The notes: generated by a model from the sequence alone, not told the origin. DNA of 33,293 nucleotides from Bacteroidota bacterium (GCA_003175695.1 PSRA01000248.1:1-33293); one strand, 5' to 3'. Positions 8,793 through 16,027 are shown, counted from the first letter of the stretch. Numbers and translations are program-made.

Positions 8793-9686
8793 TTATACTG
8801 TTTTTCCTTTTTTATAAATGCCATAGATTTTTAATCCGGCCGTAATGGGCTTGATGGATTCAATGACCTCATGAAACTGATCGATCGTTGAAAATTCCAT
8901 ATCAGCATGAAAGGAATATTTCCAATCACTTCCGGGTATTGGAAAAGATTGAAGCTTACTCAGGTTGATGCCGCCATCTGCAATAGCCGTGAGCACTCTT
9001 GCAAGACTGCCCCTTGAGTGATCTGTGTGAAAATTGACGGATGCTTTATCAGCCGATTCTACCTGCATAGCCGCATCTTCGCGCTGGAGGATGAGAAACC
9101 TGGTGTAATTATTTTTCATAGTATGGATATTGGGAGTGATTACATCAAGTTGAAATAACTCTGCGGCGAGTTTGCTTGCAATGGCAGCGATATGTTTACT
9201 GTGGTGTTGATGAATAAGTTTGGCACTCAGGGCTGTGTCTTCCGTCTCAATCAATTTCCAGTTGAACTGGTGGAGATAGTCAAGGCATTGTTGGATGGCC
9301 ATTGGGTGAGAATGAACTTCACGGATATCTTCCAATTTAACTCCGGGATTTACAAGCAGGTTTTGCCTGATCTGCAGGTAGATCTCACCGACGATCTTAA
9401 GATTACTTTTTTGTAGAAGGTTGTAATTGGGAAGTATGCTTCCGGCAATCGAATTTTCTATTGCCATCACGCCGCCGTCACTTTCTTTTTTGTTGGAAGC
9501 AATTTTGATGACTTCGTGAAAGGTGCCACACGGAATGATGGAAACCTGCTTACCAAAGAATTGTCGGGCTGCTACCTGGTGAAAACTGCCTTCATAGCCC
9601 TGGATGGAAACCGATTTCACTTCAGTTAAGTTCCCAATTCCTTCTGAAGGACTTAAATTAGATGGATTTCGGGTTTGTTTATTCAT
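8793..9686 (-). CDS. pheA: Prephenate dehydratase
   Basis: Converts prephenate to phenylpyruvate, the committed Phe step. From the ATG at 9686 the protein is 297 residues: a short extension, then the catalytic domain (SIQGYEGSFHQVAARQFFG, GGVMAIENSIAGSI, VHSHPMAIQQC, and NNYTRFLIL with the catalytic TRF) and a C-terminal ACT domain (KASVNFHTDHSRGSLARVL ... LSKLQSFPIPGSDWKYSFH). In the ACT domain the E. coli-type Phe-binding ESRP motif reads LQSFP, so feedback may differ; I believe this form is common in Bacteroidota. A longer reading from a TTG at 9722 would begin inside the terminator U-tract and is rejected. It is the first structural gene after the attenuator. Confidence 0.93.
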   Translation of the reverse strand: MNKQTRNPSNLSPSEGIGNLTEVKSVSIQGYEGSFHQVAARQFFGKQVSIIPCGTFHEVIKIASNKKESDGGVMAIENSIAGSILPNYNLLQKSNLKIVGEIYLQIRQNLLVNPGVKLEDIREVHSHPMAIQQCLDYLHQFNWKLIETEDTALSAKLIHQHHSKHIAAIASKLAAELFQLDVITPNIHTMKNNYTRFLILQREDAAMQVESADKASVNFHTDHSRGSLARVLTAIADGGINLSKLQSFPIPGSDWKYSFHADMEFSTIDQFHEVIESIKPITAGLKIYGIYKKGKTV

Positions 9687-9720
9687 ATCATTCTCTTGTT
9701 CAAATCGCAAAAATGCAAAC

Positions 9721-9745
9721 AAAAAACCCGGTCTTAGACCGGGTT
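9721..9745 (-). terminator. Rho-independent attenuator terminator upstream of pheA
   Basis: Read on the minus strand: a perfect 9-bp stem AACCCGGTC (9745-9737) / GACCGGGTT (9733-9725) with loop TAA, followed at once by a T-run (9726-9721). It lies between the leader peptide stop (9776) and the pheA ATG (9686), pointing into the operon. No full gene precedes it, so it acts on leader transcripts rather than ending an upstream gene. Confidence 0.9.
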
Positions 9746-9797
9746 ACTTATTATTAATTTCTTTTTATTGAGTTATTAACAAAGCATCCCCGGTCCA
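9735..9797 (-). promoter_or_regulatory. Antiterminator pairing (regions 2 and 3) of the Tyr/Phe attenuator
   Basis: Minus-strand TGGACCGGG (9797-9789), inside the last codons of the leader peptide, is complementary to CCCGGTCTA (9743-9735), which includes most of the 5' arm of the terminator. The pairing is nine base pairs, one of them G-U. The two structures are mutually exclusive. A further possible hairpin, ACTTTT/AAAAGT, lies within the Tyr/Phe codon run upstream and would serve as region 1:2. A ribosome stalled early in the Tyr/Phe run leaves region 2 free to capture region 3, preventing termination. A ribosome reaching the stop covers region 2 and lets the terminator form. Structures were derived by eye, with no energy calculation. 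Confidence 0.8.
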
Positions 9798-9847
9798 CTT
9801 TTAAAGTAGTAAAAATAAAAGTAACGGTATGCTTTTGATGTAATCAT
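9776..9847 (-). CDS. Tyr/Phe leader peptide of the aromatic operon attenuator
   Basis: A 23-codon ORF with an ATG start and TAA stop. Residues 7-15 read YRYFYFYYF: eight of nine are aromatic (five Tyr, three Phe) and there is no Trp. The tail, KSGPGMLC, encodes RNA that forms the antiterminator strand. The first genes after it are pheA, an aminotransferase and tyrA, so the codons match the end products. Like E. coli pheL it should act in cis through ribosome position, not as a functional peptide. The mixed Tyr/Phe composition suggests that shortage of either charged tRNA relieves termination. No Shine-Dalgarno is visible; the -7 element ends 9 nt before the ATG, so the message may be almost leaderless. 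No ORF prediction with an ordinary length cutoff would report it. Confidence 0.88.
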   Translation of the reverse strand: MITSKAYRYFYFYYFKSGPGMLC

Positions 9848-9856
9848 GACAAGGCT

Positions 9857-9886
9857 CAAAAGTAAAGACTTATTTCGAATCTCAAA
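9857..9886 (-). promoter_or_regulatory. Promoter of the aromatic amino acid operon
   Basis: On the minus strand TTTG (9886-9883), 18 nt, then TACTTTTG (9864-9857): a near-ideal match to the Bacteroidota -33 TTTG / -7 TAnnTTTG promoter. The leader peptide ATG is 9 nt beyond the -7 element. Placed a few bases after it, the transcription start would leave a 5' UTR of only about 3-7 nt. A poly-A tract (9895-9888) lies just upstream and may act as an UP-like element. Confidence 0.8.
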
Positions 9887-9917
9887 ATTTTTTTTGCCAG
9901 TTATGCCTGATATCGGC

Positions 9918-10481
9918 TCATTCCAGGCGCTTCATTAAGAGCTGGTCGATCTTTTTAAAAAGGTGGAAGGGTTTATAGATCCGCCAATTATCTATTTCAA
10001 TCAATTCAATAAAGCGGTCCAGTTTTGCCCGGCGAAAGTCGTATTGAGTTTGTTCAGGCATGTTCAAACAAACTATCCATCCTCCGCGCTCCGACACTTC
10101 TTCATACCATTCTTCATAATAGTCTTTGTCCCCACTGTGAAAATTCAGCACATTTTCCGCGATCAGGACAAACTTTGTAATTCCAGTGGCCAAGAACTTA
10201 TCGGCCACTTCCCTTTTCAGGTTCATGACATCATTTTCGATTGCATCGTTCCATTCGCCAATTAGTTCTATGACGGCATAATGTTCATCATAATCCGCCA
10301 GCAACACTTTCATGTAAAGGGTCCTGGAACCAAACTCGTCCCATTGCGGATGGATATAATAGTTATAAATAGTGTGTGAAAACTCAAATTCGGAATACAG
10401 CCTCCCAAAGAAAGGTGATCGCTCATCTTCTTCGCTCACATACAAGTGACGCCAATTGTAGAATGGTTCGATATCATGCAT
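9918..10481 (-). CDS. Conserved-looking hypothetical protein
   Basis: I do not recognise this protein. From the ATG at 10481 it has 187 residues (MHDIEPFYNWRHLYVSEEDE...), acidic, rich in aromatic residues, and without signal peptide or membrane segment, so probably cytoplasmic. It contains YMKVLLADYDEHYAVIELIGEWNDAIENDVMNL, TKFVLIAENVLNFHSGDKDYYEEWYEE and a C-terminal helical region ending in LLMKRLE. The alternating beta/alpha pattern around 70-150 is loosely STAS-like, but I would not assign it. A longer form needs a TTG at 10529. It follows murQ by about 110 nt on the same strand and could be the last gene of the kinase-murQ operon. Its stop is about 30 nt upstream of the aromatic operon promoter. 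Confidence 0.75.
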   Translation of the reverse strand: MHDIEPFYNWRHLYVSEEDERSPFFGRLYSEFEFSHTIYNYYIHPQWDEFGSRTLYMKVLLADYDEHYAVIELIGEWNDAIENDVMNLKREVADKFLATGITKFVLIAENVLNFHSGDKDYYEEWYEEVSERGGWIVCLNMPEQTQYDFRRAKLDRFIELIEIDNWRIYKPFHLFKKIDQLLMKRLE

Positions 10482-10590
10482 ATTCCCGGATGGCGGCTTT
10501 TCACTTCTATCAATTCTTAACAAATTCAATTTCTATAGTGCCTTTCAGGCAAGTTACAAATCACTCTATCCTATATCCAAAAAAATTATT

Positions 10591-11403
10591 TCACCGAAAT
10601 TGCTCGATTGCTTTTTTAACGCTTCCATATTTAAGCAACATTTCTTTTGCCTTCGCATAGTCGGAAATGCCTGTTCCACTCATAACCATTTTTGTTCCGC
10701 GATCTATCAATTTGCTATTGGTAAGTTGCATGTTAACCATTTTGTTGTCTTCAACGCGACCAAATTGGATCATGGCAGTCGTTGAAATCATATTCAGAAC
10801 AAGTTTTTGCGCTGTTCCGCTTTTCATGCGGGTGCTTCCCGTAACAAATTCAGGACCGACTATCACCTCAACCGGATAATCAGAAACGGCTGCCAGCGGA
10901 GAGCCGGGATTGCAAGTGACGCAACCTGTTTTTATATTTGCTGCCTTGCACTTTTCCAGCGCTCCGATAACATAGGGAGTGGTGCCGCTGGCGGCGATGC
11001 CAATAACGATATCATTTTCATCTGCCATATGTTGTTGCAAATCTGACCAGCCCTGTTCTTTGTCATCTTCAGCGTTTTCTATTGGTCGCTGAATAGCTTC
11101 TTCTCCGCCGGCAATTATTCCGACAATCAACCCATATGGCATGCCGAATGTGGGTGGAATCTCGCTTGCATCTAAAATACCCAGGCGACCACTGGTCCCT
11201 GCGCCAATATAAAAAAGCCTCCCGCCATCCAGCATTTTTTGAGATACCGCGCTTGTCAGTTTTTCAATCTGCGGAATGGCTTTAGCAACCGCATTAGGTA
11301 CCCTTTGATCTTCATGGTTGATAAAAGTCAGTATCTCATGCACGCTCATCTTTTCCAGGTGACGATAACTTCCTTCTTCTTCAGTAATTCTTTCAAATGA
11401 CAT
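10591..11403 (-). CDS. murQ: N-acetylmuramic acid 6-phosphate etherase
   Basis: Cleaves the lactyl ether of MurNAc-6-phosphate to give GlcNAc-6-phosphate and D-lactate, in peptidoglycan recycling. The 270-residue protein has the SIS-domain signature IGAGTSGRLGILDASEIPPTFG, with Glu81 at the position of the catalytic acid/base Glu83 of E. coli. RPIENAEDDKEQG supplies Glu112, equivalent to the second catalytic Glu. GIAASGTTPYVIGAL and GSTRMKSGTAQKLVLNMIST also fit. It is shorter than E. coli MurQ (about 298 residues), but the C-terminal helical end is present (YAKAKEMLLKYGSVKKAIEQF). It starts 10 nt after the kinase gene, a tight two-gene operon. Confidence 0.95.
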   Translation of the reverse strand: MSFERITEEEGSYRHLEKMSVHEILTFINHEDQRVPNAVAKAIPQIEKLTSAVSQKMLDGGRLFYIGAGTSGRLGILDASEIPPTFGMPYGLIVGIIAGGEEAIQRPIENAEDDKEQGWSDLQQHMADENDIVIGIAASGTTPYVIGALEKCKAANIKTGCVTCNPGSPLAAVSDYPVEVIVGPEFVTGSTRMKSGTAQKLVLNMISTTAMIQFGRVEDNKMVNMQLTNSKLIDRGTKMVMSGTGISDYAKAKEMLLKYGSVKKAIEQFR

Positions 11404-11413
11404 GTCATTTTAT

Positions 11414-12250
11414 TTAACTGTGATAGGCGATCAAACCATCCATTGGTCTTTGCAGTATCTGACCCAGCTCCCATTCATATGTTTTGCTCAGCTCGTGGAT
11501 CATATCACGAAATCCAAACGCAACACTTCCAACAAAATGAATAGGTAATTTCCAACTCTCATTGTATTTGCACAAATGGTTGAAGAAAAAATCATTCAAT
11601 CCATCTTCGATAATATTTTCGACCATAAAGTGCCCCCTGTTCTCGGCAAGAAAAAGCGCAAATGAAGCCAGGAACCGGTTGGGTTGTGGTTTTTTATATA
11701 CCTGCTCAAGGATCTCAACCGGCGTAGTTACATATTTAGCATCAAATTTATACCGGAGGTCTTCGTCGAATGTGTTGTATAAATAATACTGAAGGACCTT
11801 TTTTCCTAAATAAGCCCCACTACCCTCATCGCCTAAGACATAACCAAGACCCGGGCTATTTTTGACAATCTTTTTTCCATCATAATAACAGGAATTGGAA
11901 CCAGTTCCCAGAATGCATGCAATTCCCTTTGAATTTCCACATAGCGCACGGGCAGCGCCCATCAGATCATGATTGACATAAATGCTGGCAGAAGGAAAGA
12001 CCTTGCTCAAAGCCCGACGAACCATTTTTCGGTTGATGGGACTGGCACATCCGGTGCCATAATAATAAACGGCGTCAGGAAGGTTTCTTTTCAATCCCGG
12101 ATACAACTCCCTTTCGATCGTGTTTACAATTTGTTCACCGTTCAAAAAATAAGGGCTTATTCCCGTAGTTTCAATCAAAATCTTTTTTCTCGCCTTGAGC
12201 AAGCACCACTCGCATTTAGTTGAGCCACTGTCTGCAATTAAAATATTCAT
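11414..12250 (-). CDS. BadF/BadG/BcrA/BcrD-family amino-sugar kinase (probable MurNAc or GlcNAc kinase)
   Basis: ASKHA-fold ATPase of 278 residues from ATG 12250 (MNILIADSGSTKCEWCLLK); an upstream ATG at 12262 would add four residues. Phosphate-1 motif DSGSTK is at residues 7-12; a second nucleotide-binding segment reads CILGTGSNSCYYDGKKIV, followed by GLGYVLGDEGSGAYLGKKVL. The fold includes N-acetylglucosamine kinases and the Tannerella forsythia MurNAc kinase MurK, which also works with murQ. Adjacent murQ strongly suggests the substrate is MurNAc or MurNAc plus GlcNAc, producing the phosphorylated sugar MurQ uses. No transporter for the sugar is in the window. The upstream gap to the divergent protease gene has only a weak -7-like TATCTTCG. 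Confidence 0.85.
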   Translation of the reverse strand: MNILIADSGSTKCEWCLLKARKKILIETTGISPYFLNGEQIVNTIERELYPGLKRNLPDAVYYYGTGCASPINRKMVRRALSKVFPSASIYVNHDLMGAARALCGNSKGIACILGTGSNSCYYDGKKIVKNSPGLGYVLGDEGSGAYLGKKVLQYYLYNTFDEDLRYKFDAKYVTTPVEILEQVYKKPQPNRFLASFALFLAENRGHFMVENIIEDGLNDFFFNHLCKYNESWKLPIHFVGSVAFGFRDMIHELSKTYEWELGQILQRPMDGLIAYHS

Positions 12251-12445
12251 AAAATGATGCATTCTTTTAGCAATCCGAAATTGAAACGAAGATAAAAAGT
12301 AACTTACATTCAGACATCAGAATTCCGTTGGGTCGCACCAACAAACCAGGGTTATAACCTTTCATAACTTCTATGTGATCCAAAATTTACCAGCTAGCGG
12401 CTTTTACTTAATTTGCATGCGTCATCACTTTGAAAAGGAATAAGA

Positions 12446-14065
12446 ATGAAAAAACTGCAAGTCTGGATCCCGCTGCTCTTTGCATTGGTCATGATTGTGG
12501 GAATGCTGATAGGATATCATCTCTATGAAAATACACATACAAATGGTTTCTTCAAGACAAGAAAGATAGGTCGTGTACAGGAGGTGCTGGATCTGGTCAA
12601 CATGAAATATGTGGATCCCGTCAATCCAGATTCACTGAGCGATCAGGCAATACAAGGAATTCTAGCACATCTCGATCCACACTCCTATTTTATACCGGCT
12701 GTTGATCGCGAGGAAATGAATGAAGATTTGCAGGGAAATTTTGAAGGAATTGGTGTGGAGTTTCAAATCTTTAATGATACGGTAAATATCACATATGTCT
12801 TACCTAACGGCCCGAGCGACAAGGCAGGGTTGCAGGTCGGTGACAAATTTATCAAGGTAAATGATTCACTGGTTGCCGGCAATGGCATCAATTCTGAACG
12901 AATAAAAAAACTATTGCGTGGTCCTGGCGCGAGTACTGTAACGATTGGTCTTTTGAGAGAAGGTAGACCCGTAACCTCTTCCATTGTAAGAGGAATGATT
13001 CCTCTTCCATCACTGGATGCCGCCTATATGCTGGACAAAGAAACCGGTTATATACGTATTAACAAATTTTCCAGGACTACTTACGGCGAGGTGATGGAAG
13101 CGCTGGAAAAACTCCAGAAACAGGGATTTCAGAAACTGGTATTCGACCTGAGAAACAATGGCGGAGGCATCGTCGACCAGGCGGTGGACATTGCAGACGA
13201 ATTCCTTGGCGACGATAAGTTAATTGTCTACACAGAAGGAAGAAAAAGTCCGAGAAGAGAGTACCGTGCCCAAAAGCCGGGCGTGTTTGAAAAAGGCAAG
13301 CTTATCCTTCTTGTTGATGAAGGAACTGCTTCGGCCAGCGAAATCCTGGCCGGCGCATTACAGGATTGGGATAGGGCAACGATCATGGGTAGACGAACAT
13401 TTGGCAAAGGACTGGTGCAGGAGCCTTTTCAGCTGTCTGATGGCAGTGAACTGAGACTAACGGTTGCTAGGTATTATACGCCTATTGGCAGAAGCATCCA
13501 AAAACCATACAACAGGGGTCGCGATGAGTACAACGATGAAGTGTTGGAAAGATTCCATGATGGTGAATTGATTCATGGCGATACCTCTTCAAAACATGCA
13601 GGACCAGTTTTTCACACGAAAGGCGGCAGAGTGGTATATGGTGGCGGTGGTATCACACCCGATGTGTTTGTAGGTCTGGATACAAGCAGAGTATCCATGA
13701 CTTTAACGGATCTCTATAAAAAAGGGACATTGAACAATTTCGTATATACTTATTACATGGCGAATATTTCAAAATTTCGTCAATTCAAAGATGCTGACGC
13801 TTTCATTGCCGGCTTTCATGACGATGACAAGATTTGGAATAGCCTGGTTGAATTTGCAGCAAAAGATAGTGTGAATATGTCATCGATTACCCCCGGAGAC
13901 AAAAGCATGCTGCAATCAAGGATGAAAGCGCTTCTCGCGAGGCTCATGTGGCGTACCCAGGGTTATTTTGAAGTCAGTAACTCCTCGGATCCGGTAGTCA
14001 GAAAAGCCATGGAAGAATTTAGTAACAAGGTAGCGATGCCGCTGAAGCAGGCGGCTAAAAAATGA
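12446..14065 (+). CDS. S41 family C-terminal processing peptidase
   Basis: A 539-residue serine protease anchored by an N-terminal hydrophobic segment (residues about 7-27), so it probably acts in the periplasm. A PDZ domain spans about 90-180 (FEGIGVEFQIFND, VLPNGPSDKAGLQVGDKFIKVND). The catalytic S41 core includes GYIRINKFSR, FDLRNNGGGIVDQAVDIADEFL and LVDEGTASASEILAGALQD, then GRRTFGKGLVQ. Ser296 and Lys321 are the expected Ser/Lys dyad (25 residues apart as in Prc). A C-terminal extension of about 170 residues follows. These proteases trim C-termini of envelope proteins. AAAAGGAATAAG upstream of the ATG may be a weak ribosome-binding site; the closest -7-like element is TTAATTTG at 12408, one mismatch. 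Confidence 0.94.
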   Translation: MKKLQVWIPLLFALVMIVGMLIGYHLYENTHTNGFFKTRKIGRVQEVLDLVNMKYVDPVNPDSLSDQAIQGILAHLDPHSYFIPAVDREEMNEDLQGNFEGIGVEFQIFNDTVNITYVLPNGPSDKAGLQVGDKFIKVNDSLVAGNGINSERIKKLLRGPGASTVTIGLLREGRPVTSSIVRGMIPLPSLDAAYMLDKETGYIRINKFSRTTYGEVMEALEKLQKQGFQKLVFDLRNNGGGIVDQAVDIADEFLGDDKLIVYTEGRKSPRREYRAQKPGVFEKGKLILLVDEGTASASEILAGALQDWDRATIMGRRTFGKGLVQEPFQLSDGSELRLTVARYYTPIGRSIQKPYNRGRDEYNDEVLERFHDGELIHGDTSSKHAGPVFHTKGGRVVYGGGGITPDVFVGLDTSRVSMTLTDLYKKGTLNNFVYTYYMANISKFRQFKDADAFIAGFHDDDKIWNSLVEFAAKDSVNMSSITPGDKSMLQSRMKALLARLMWRTQGYFEVSNSSDPVVRKAMEEFSNKVAMPLKQAAKK

Positions 14066-14095
14066 GCCTGTATCACACAAAGGCTCATAATAAGA

Positions 14096-14134
14096 AAAGA
14101 CGCAAAGGTTGCAGCGAACCGCCTTTGCGTCTTT
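14096..14134. terminator. Strong inverted repeat between convergent genes (probable bidirectional terminator)
   Basis: A perfect 13-bp stem AAAGACGCAAAGG (14096-14108) / CCTTTGCGTCTTT (14122-14134) with a 13-nt loop. It lies between the convergent protease and DUF6249 genes. It ends with CTTT rather than a long T-run, so termination is plausible rather than certain. The arm CCTTTGCGTCTTT recurs at 21019, so this may be a member of a dispersed intergenic repeat. Confidence 0.6.
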
Positions 14135-14165
14135 GCTCTAAGCCATCGCGTGAAACAGACAAAAT

Positions 14166-14513
14166 CTACTGGCCCTGGTTTCTATCCAGCAATTCTTTCT
14201 TCTCAACCCGGTAAGATCCTATCAGGCCACAACCACCGCCTATAGCGATCAGGGCAAAATAGATAGCCGGATTATCCATATCCTTCAATACATATCTGTC
14301 AAGCATATACGCCAGGAATAGACCCAAACCCGCACCCACTAACAATAAACCCCATTTCAAATTTTTATAGGGTACGGGGCGATCAATTTTAGGATTCATG
14401 CCTTTTTCAATCATGGCAAGATTTTCCCTTTTCATAAGATAAACAATTCCGAAGATCATGGCCATACCTCCGAGGGGAACTAATACGGCAACTAACATTT
14501 CTGTGGCGTGCAT
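14166..14513 (-). CDS. DUF6249-type small membrane protein
   Basis: A 115-residue protein with three predicted membrane segments: about 7-27 (LVAVLVPLGGMAMIFGIVYLM), 53-72 (LKWGLLLVGAGLGLFLAYML) and 82-101 (IYFALIAIGGGCGLIGSYRV). Between the first two is the segment LAMIEKGMNPKID. This architecture matches proteins annotated DUF6249 in Bacteroidota, which I recall often lie next to ECF sigma factor genes. Here it is divergent from an ECF sigma gene across 296 nt. Function unknown; an envelope-sensing or sigma-accessory role is inference only. The divergent gap 14514-14809 contains no ORF I trust. Confidence 0.75.
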   Translation of the reverse strand: MHATEMLVAVLVPLGGMAMIFGIVYLMKRENLAMIEKGMNPKIDRPVPYKNLKWGLLLVGAGLGLFLAYMLDRYVLKDMDNPAIYFALIAIGGGCGLIGSYRVEKKELLDRNQGQ

Positions 14514-14809
14514 AGACTATCTTTTTAAAATTTGAATGATTTAATTATGTAGTATCGGACTACTGAATGGGCCCTGGGGTTTCACTTTTCTTGTTGATTC
14601 AGGCATTTTCAGCGCTTTTACTGAAACTATGACTACAGCTGGAGAAGACCGGTTACACTTGCTGCTCAAAAAAATACATTTCGTTCATTTTCAGTTCTGG
14701 GAGGAAGATCTTTTCGGCAGTCCATGCAATTGATACATAATTATTGCCTCAAAAATAAACTTACTTTGTACTGTAACCTCAATTTCATCTTGTTGTCTTA
14801 TATCTTGTC

Positions 14810-15397
14810 ATGCAGGGCAGCTTAACGGATACAGAAATCATCAGCAGGGTTCTGAAAGGAGAACAGCCGCTTTTTGCCAACCTGGTGGAGCGGTACCAGA
14901 ATTATGTATTTACGCTGGTGCTGAGGTTTGTAGAAGGTCGGGAAGATGCCGAGGAATTGTCACAAGATATCTTTGTAAAAGCATACCGGTCACTGGCAGA
15001 CTTTCGTGGTGAGTCAAAATTCAGTACATGGCTGTACACAATTGTCAGAACCAGCTGTATAACTTTTCTCCGGAAAAGAAAATTGGACACCACCTCAATA
15101 GATAACGAGAAAACCTATTTGCAACTGGAAAGCCAGGAATCGAATTTTAAAGCCAATTCAATTGAAGCAAAATCCAGGCAGGCAATGGTGAACCAGGCGA
15201 TTAACCTGCTCAGTCCCGGCGATGCACAATTGATCACCCTATTTTATAAGGGAGAACAGACATTGGAAGAAATCGGGACGATCATAGGAATTGATCCCAA
15301 TACAGTAAAAGTGAAATTGCACCGGGCAAGACAAAGATTGCGAGAGAAAATGGAAAAATATTTTAGCCATGAGGTACGGGATATTCAGGGGGAATAA
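14810..15397 (+). CDS. ECF-family RNA polymerase sigma factor
   Basis: A 195-residue sigma-70 family protein. Region 2 is at about 20-90 (FANLVERYQNYVFTLVLRFVEGREDAEELSQDIFVKAYRSLADFRGESKFSTWLYTIVRT) and region 4 at about 135-185 (LSPGDAQLITLFYKGEQTLEEIGTIIGIDPNTVKVKLHRARQRLREKM). There is no region 3, as expected for the ECF class. It directs RNA polymerase to a stress- or envelope-type regulon that cannot be read here. The following gene overlaps or abuts it and encodes a probable membrane anti-sigma factor. A -7-like TTACTTTG lies at 14761, one mismatch from TAnnTTTG. Confidence 0.93.
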   Translation: MQGSLTDTEIISRVLKGEQPLFANLVERYQNYVFTLVLRFVEGREDAEELSQDIFVKAYRSLADFRGESKFSTWLYTIVRTSCITFLRKRKLDTTSIDNEKTYLQLESQESNFKANSIEAKSRQAMVNQAINLLSPGDAQLITLFYKGEQTLEEIGTIIGIDPNTVKVKLHRARQRLREKMEKYFSHEVRDIQGE

Positions 15398-15464
15398 AAA
15401 ATTAACAGGCCAGATTGACAATTGGTCGGAACTTTGTGTTAACAATCAAATAATCAGCCATCAT

Positions 15465-15983
15465 ATGCAGGAAAAGCAAACAATGGAAGAACGTCTATGG
15501 GACTTCATCGATGGGTTGAGCGATGCAGAGGAAAAATCTGCTATCCAAAAATTGATAGAAGAAAATTTAGAATGGAAAAGAGCTTATCATGAATTACTGG
15601 AGGCACATCAGCTATTGCATCAGACTGACCTGGAACAACCATCTATGAGATTTACGCGAAACGTGATGGAGGAAATTGCCAAATATAAAGTAGCGCCTGC
15701 CACTTCAACTTATATCAATAAGAAAATAATCTGGGGCATCGGTGGATTCTTCCTTATCATGATTGTTGGCTTTCTTATATATGGTTTTTCCCAGATCAAT
15801 TGGACCGCCGCTTCCGGCAATGATCCACTGTCACAAGTCAATGTCGATAAACTCAATTGGAGTCGCTTCTTCAGCAGTACTTACACGAATATATTCATGA
15901 TGATCAATGTGATTTTAGGGCTGGTTTTGTTGGATTTGTATTTACATAGAAAAAAAGAGAAAGCAAGGGAAGAAGTGTCCTGA
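15465..15983 (+). CDS. Probable membrane anti-sigma factor
   Basis: From ATG 15465 the product has 172 residues; ATG 15483 (MEERLWDFIDGL) is equally likely. An earlier ATG at 15369 would overlap the sigma gene by 29 nt and add 32 residues without visible domain character. The N-terminal part, MEERLWDFIDGLSDAEEKSAIQKLIEENLEWKRAYHEL, is the compact helical pattern common to Bacteroidota anti-sigma/zinc-finger-like proteins, but lacks the HxxxCxxC zinc motif. Two membrane segments follow (KIIWGIGGFFLIMIVGFLIYGF and IFMMINVILGLVLLDLYL). It presumably holds the upstream sigma factor at the membrane; this rests on gene order and architecture. Confidence 0.72.
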   Translation: MQEKQTMEERLWDFIDGLSDAEEKSAIQKLIEENLEWKRAYHELLEAHQLLHQTDLEQPSMRFTRNVMEEIAKYKVAPATSTYINKKIIWGIGGFFLIMIVGFLIYGFSQINWTAASGNDPLSQVNVDKLNWSRFFSSTYTNIFMMINVILGLVLLDLYLHRKKEKAREEVS

Positions 15984-16027
15984 AAAACGATTACAGGTTG
16001 AGTAGGTCAACTTCCTAAGACGAAGCA

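Noticed and set aside
9687..9722. Extended N-terminus of prephenate dehydratase from a TTG
   Set aside because: The start would sit in the terminator U-tract; the ATG at 9686 leaves the complete catalytic domain and fits the attenuator layout.
15369..15464. Earlier ATG for the anti-sigma factor, overlapping the sigma gene
   Set aside because: The added residues show no anti-sigma pattern; the helical domain begins at MEERLWDF.
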